The translations under genes and the position numbers were made by a program. The notes under the pieces are model-generated. The model had not been told where the DNA came from. It made no database searches and saw nothing but the letters and a program-made list of their open reading frames with translations. Below, one piece after another: positions 63,851 to 64,000 of a stretch of DNA of 64,000 nt; position 1 is the stretch's first letter, and each line of letters starts with the position of its first letter. This stretch comes from Acanthosepion esculentum (Eukaryota > Mollusca > Cephalopoda > Sepiida > Sepiidae). The stretch covers positions 19,517,185-19,581,184 of the forward strand of contig OZ038496.1 of the NCBI GenBank assembly GCA_964036315.1, given 5' to 3'.

Positions 63851-64000
63851 TATTATCGTTGTTGTTGTTGTTAAACTGCAGACTTATGAATTCATCTACG
63901 TAAAACGTGCAGAAAATCTTATTAAAATCCACTGATTTCTGTCTGAATTTCTTGGGTGAAGAGTTACCATTATTAACACTATTATTATTACTATTATATT
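63851..64000. other. unassigned, (GTT)n and (ATT)n tracts
   Basis: Short simple repeats ('GTTGTTGTTGTTG' near 63859); no gene. Confidence 0.5.

Noticed and set aside
58218..64000. A complete hAT element starting at 58218
   Set aside because: No matching inverted right end or 8-bp duplication could be found downstream.

Overview
The window looks like gene-poor nuclear DNA from a large, repeat-rich animal genome, most likely a coleoid cephalopod such as an octopus. The base composition is AT-rich. Long (TA)n, (TAGA)n and polypyrimidine arrays are frequent. Nearly every recognisable coding trace is a broken transposable-element protein. tRNA-headed SINEs recur throughout, and one repeat (62580-62960 and 63440-63850) resembles, from memory, a repeat common in squid and octopus transcripts. 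The cephalopod call is an inference that a database search would settle. No intact host gene, working rRNA or tRNA gene, or CRISPR array was found. The only host-gene hint is one candidate 46-bp exon at 48455-48500.

Repeat names used below. RTE: an endonuclease/reverse-transcriptase non-LTR element seen mostly as 3' ends. LINE-C and LINE-D: two jockey/CR1-like non-LTR families. PLE: Penelope-like elements. SINE-I, -J, -K: three families sharing a tRNA-like head but with different tails. SINE-M: another tRNA-like SINE. Repeats A, B, F and L: unclassified families.

Layout. 1-9 kb: repeats A, B and F, LINE-C and LINE-D ends, PLE termini, RTE fragments. 9-16.4 kb: a PLE GIY-YIG coding remnant, SINE-I, a 1.46-kb hAT element, a Tc1-like transposase pseudogene, and a LINE-D copy with recognisable RT motifs. 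17-25 kb: RTE and LINE-C ends, a 123-bp higher-order minisatellite, a triplicated block carrying SINE-J, and a 1,238-bp DNA element with CACAGTG termini and 5-bp target duplications. 25-35 kb: a large RTE pseudogene split by a PLE-derived insertion, a 345-bp tandem block carrying SINE-K, a SINE-I broken by two insertions, and a hAT element with a doubled transposase tail. 35.5-38.2 kb: a giant CT-rich satellite. 38.4-46.2 kb: a PLE-derived inverted locus, more LINE and SINE copies, a tandem array of RTE 3' ends, and a mariner deletion derivative. 46.7-47.8 kb: a TAGA minisatellite. 48-64 kb: less repetitive sequence with the candidate exon, a mariner pseudogene, RTE copies, a composite SINE, and a small TIR element inserted in repeat L.

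The most interesting structures are: (1) a SINE family whose copies carry a 5S-rRNA-like head joined to a tRNA-like head (30000-30318, 42549-42869, 55802-56192); (2) the CACAGTG-ended transposon at 23658-24895; and (3) PLE termini that share a hammerhead-like CTGA...GAAA hairpin and occur as inverted pairs. The elements are nested, and several have recognisable target-site duplications, which gives a relative order of insertion.
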